Below, one piece after another: positions 38,165 to 40,000 of a stretch of 40,000 nt of DNA. Positions within the stretch are counted from its first letter, which is position 1. Each line of letters begins with the position of its first letter. The stretch covers positions 97,501-137,500 of the forward strand of contig CAUYUJ010015280.1 of NCBI GenBank assembly GCA_963575745.1. Reading direction: 5' to 3'. This DNA comes from Prorocentrum cordatum (lineage: Eukaryota; Sar; Dinophyceae; Prorocentrales; Prorocentraceae). Both the position numbers and the translations under genes were made by a program. The notes beneath the pieces were generated by a model, which saw nothing but the letters and a program-made list of their open reading frames with translations, had not been told where the DNA came from and ran no database searches.

Positions 38165-38290
38165 AAGGGCTCCCAACTTCGCGCCTCGCGCTGCGCGGAG
38201 CGCGACATGCGAACGACGGGGAGAGAAGGAGGATGAGGGATCGGAGCCGAACCGCGAAGCACGAATGCGCCCTCGAAGGCGCCCTTGGAG
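38165..38290 (+). repeat. Fold-back repeat F, copy 4 (shortened)
   Basis: AAGGGCTCCCAACTTCGCGC start, weakened hairpin (38178-38205), GGAGGATGAGGG, CGGAGCCGAACCGCGAAGC and CGCCCTCGAAGGCGCCC end. About 35 bp shorter than the other copies. Confidence 0.82.
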
Positions 38291-38299
38291 AAGGCTTTG

Positions 38300-38980
38300 G
38301 CGAGGGCCAGGGGTAGGCCAGGGGAGAGGGGCAGGCCACGAGCGAGTGAACGACGACCCAAAATGGCTCTGGGGTCAAGCTGGGGTCAAGGGTGGGCGAT
38401 GAGGGCCAGGGGTAGGCCATGGCTCCAGGGCCAGGGGGAGGGAGGGGGCTGGGGAGGGGGGCCTGGCCACGAATGAACGAAGGGCGCAAAGAAAGGGCTC
38501 CAGGGGGCCATGGGGAGCGAAGGGTCTGGAACAAGGGCCAGTGGTCAGCGAGTGAGCTGGCAAGGGGCAAGCGAGGGGGCTGAGATGGGACAGGGGCCGG
38601 GGGAAGGCGAGGGGGCTGGGACAACGGCCAGGGGTAGGTCAGGGGAGGGGAGGGGGGCAGGCCACGAACGAGTTGGAACAAGGGCCAGGGGGAGGCGAGG
38701 GAGCTGGTCCAGGGGTAAGTGAGGGGACTGGGACGGGGCTGCGCCAGAAGGCGGGCCAGGGGAGGGGGGGCTGACCATGAACGAACGAACGGCGAACGTA
38801 AGCAAGTCCGAACTCAAAAACACATGCAAGATAATGAAGCAATCCAGAGCCCTTGGGGGTCGGAGAGGCCAGAGAGGCCATGGGGGGAGGCCAGAGAGGA
38901 CGGCGCAACAATCAAGCAACCCGAAGCCTTAGGGGCAGGCCAGAGAGGCCAGGGGGAGAGGCCGAAGAGGCCAGGACAGG
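38300..38980 (+). repeat. Purine-rich cryptic repeat with GGCCACGAAYGAACGA words
   Basis: GGGCCAGGGG and GAGGCCAGAGAGGCC words throughout. A longer word, GGCCACGAGCGAGTGAACGA / GGCCACGAATGAACGAAGGG / GGCCACGAACGAG / GACCATGAACGAACGAACGG, recurs at about 38334, 38465, 38660 and 38772. No gene supported. Confidence 0.7.
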
Positions 38981-39008
38981 GGCGCCCCCCCAAGACATCT
39001 CCAAGACA

Positions 39009-39090
39009 CTCTCCTCCTCCTCCTCCTCCTCCTCTTCCTCCTCCTCCTCCTCCTCCTCCTCCTCCTCCTCCTCCTCCTCATCCTCCCTAT
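39009..39090 (+). repeat. CTC microsatellite
   Basis: Near-perfect CTC repeat. AGACATCYCCAARACACTCTC occurs on both sides in shortened form (about 38992 and 39105), so the microsatellite has expanded inside a small duplication. Confidence 0.9.
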
Positions 39091-39233
39091 CACGCCCTCC
39101 AGCAGACATCCCCAAAACACTCTCCAGGGCACGCTCTGGCACACGCCCTCTGGGCCCTCTGGCAGATGGCATCTCCAAGGCAATCTCCACGCCCTTGGGC
39201 AGACGTCGCCAAGACACTCTCAAGGGCACACTC

Positions 39234-39320
39234 TTAAAGGGGCCCCAGGACACACAAGTAAATACACACAAATGAAATCATTCCCCATATTTTCTTATAT
39301 TTTCTGGATTTTCGTCTTCC
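39234..39320 (+). repeat. Dispersed repeat G, copy 2
   Basis: AAAGGGGCCCCAGGACACAC, AAATACACACAAAT, CATATTTTCTTATATTTTCT and TTTCGTCTTCCCC, parallel to 36148-36240. Confidence 0.8.
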
Positions 39321-39589
39321 CCACCTGATTCTAGCACGCCCTCCACGCCCTCGGGCAAATGACATCTCCAAAAAACTCCACTCCAGCAGAACTAACGCAG
39401 TGCGAGATCACACGGGGGTAGGTATGAGAAGAACCCGCCTTGGCATCTACTGATGACACCCCCATCCCCTTAGCACCCCCCGCGACGATCCAAACAGAGG
39501 CAGAAAACTGCTAAACGTCTCCGTCTTGATGCTTTCAATGCGTGCCCCCCAAACAAAATTGTGGTCGCCCAAATTTGTGACACCCCGAA

Positions 39590-39755
39590 AGGTCGGGGGC
39601 GGCAAAGAGGGGGGCGTCCAAGGAGGGGGGGCGCAAATCATGGTCAGGGGCATGTGCGCGGCCCAGGGGGGGGGGGACAAGGACTTTTTGAAACAAGAAG
39701 AACGCGCCGTGAGATCTTGGGAGATATCAGGGCCCCCGCAATGACATCCACCCGC
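39590..39755 (+). repeat. Dispersed repeat D, copy 2
   Basis: Inverted relative of 14480-14650; see that entry. Shares GCAAATCATG, GGCATGTGCGCG and GAGATATCA in the same order. Confidence 0.7.
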
Positions 39756-39756
39756 T

Positions 39757-40000
39757 CCTCCTCCCCCTCCTCCTGCTCCTGCTCCTCCTCCTCCGCCTCC
39801 TCCTCCGCCTCCTCCTCCGCCTCCCCCTCCCCCTCCCCCTCCCCCTCTTGACCGCCTCCGAAGAATATAGAACTGCATCGAGAGGGAGGAGAGAGGAGGA
39901 CCAGACGGCGAAGAGGGTAGGAGGGAGGAGAGAGGAAGGAGGAGGGAGGAGGGAGGAGGAGAGGAGGAAAGGAGGAGCTGAGGAGAGAGAGGAAGGAGGA
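39757..40000 (+). repeat. CTC then GGAGGA microsatellites
   Basis: CTCCTCCGCCTCC and CCCCTCCCC blocks (39757-39847), a 30-bp unique piece, then GGAGGAGGGAGG-type DNA to the window end. Confidence 0.92.

Noticed and set aside
38355-38375. CCCAAAATGGCTC resembles reverse spliced leader
   Set aside because: Eleven shared bases only, no CTTGAG and no CTACGG; chance in a repeat-rich region.

Overview
The window looks like nuclear DNA of a dinoflagellate. Three observations support this. First, an exact match to the 22-nt dinoflagellate spliced leader lies on the minus strand at 32399-32420. Second, the first 13.3 kb is a decayed Ty1/copia-type retrotransposon of the kind known from dinoflagellates, with a cytosine-methyltransferase-like domain inside pol. 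Third, the rest is GC-rich, gene-poor and made of nested satellites, microsatellites and fold-back repeats. I cannot name the genus; a Prorocentrum- or Symbiodiniales-like genome is only a guess.

Region 1 (1 to about 13.3 kb) is one long degenerate plus-strand copia-like element with its 5' end cut off by the window. In order it holds a gag nucleocapsid with a CCHC zinc knuckle (3-569), a long fragmented spacer, a glutamine-rich ORF, a RING-H2-like finger (about 4.97-5.15 kb), an aspartic protease (5774-6280), a C5-methyltransferase-like domain (8.46-8.98 kb), integrase (9.54-10.48 kb), reverse transcriptase (11.5-12.6 kb), RNase H (12.57-13.27 kb) and a possible polypurine tract. Integrase before reverse transcriptase gives the Ty1/copia order. 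Many frameshifts and stops, and loss of an Asp in the RT catalytic pair, make it a fossil. About 30 copies of a 14-nt hairpin, GCGGG-GNNA-CCYGC, are scattered through it in all frames, essentially always on the sense strand. I could not find the motif in the rest of the window.

Region 2 (13.4-19.0 kb) has nested palindromes, diverged about 255-bp tandem repeats and a 218-bp MITE with an 8-bp target-site duplication (15991-16208). Region 3 (19.04-22.46 kb) is a satellite block: an 18-bp array, about 25 units of an 81-bp array, and a 54-bp array that is a trimer of the same 18-bp unit in inverted orientation. The block is closed by 42-bp inverted repeats. Region 4 (22.5-32.05 kb) is microsatellites, a 160-bp satellite in two blocks, a 738-bp tandem duplication, a 52-bp array, and a duplicated segment (27.50-27.84 and 31.68-32.05 kb).

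Region 5 (32.05-32.42 kb, minus strand) is the one place resembling a host gene: relic spliced leader, short 5' UTR, start codon inside a hairpin, and an N-terminal membrane anchor. Its exon stops where the duplicated satellite begins. Region 6 (32.4-40 kb) holds four copies of a fold-back repeat, a 140-bp hairpin, a second member of the MITE family (35243-35593), a 110-bp tandem duplication, A-rich tracts and purine/CTC low-complexity DNA. Most of the long open frames there exist only because repeats lack stop codons.
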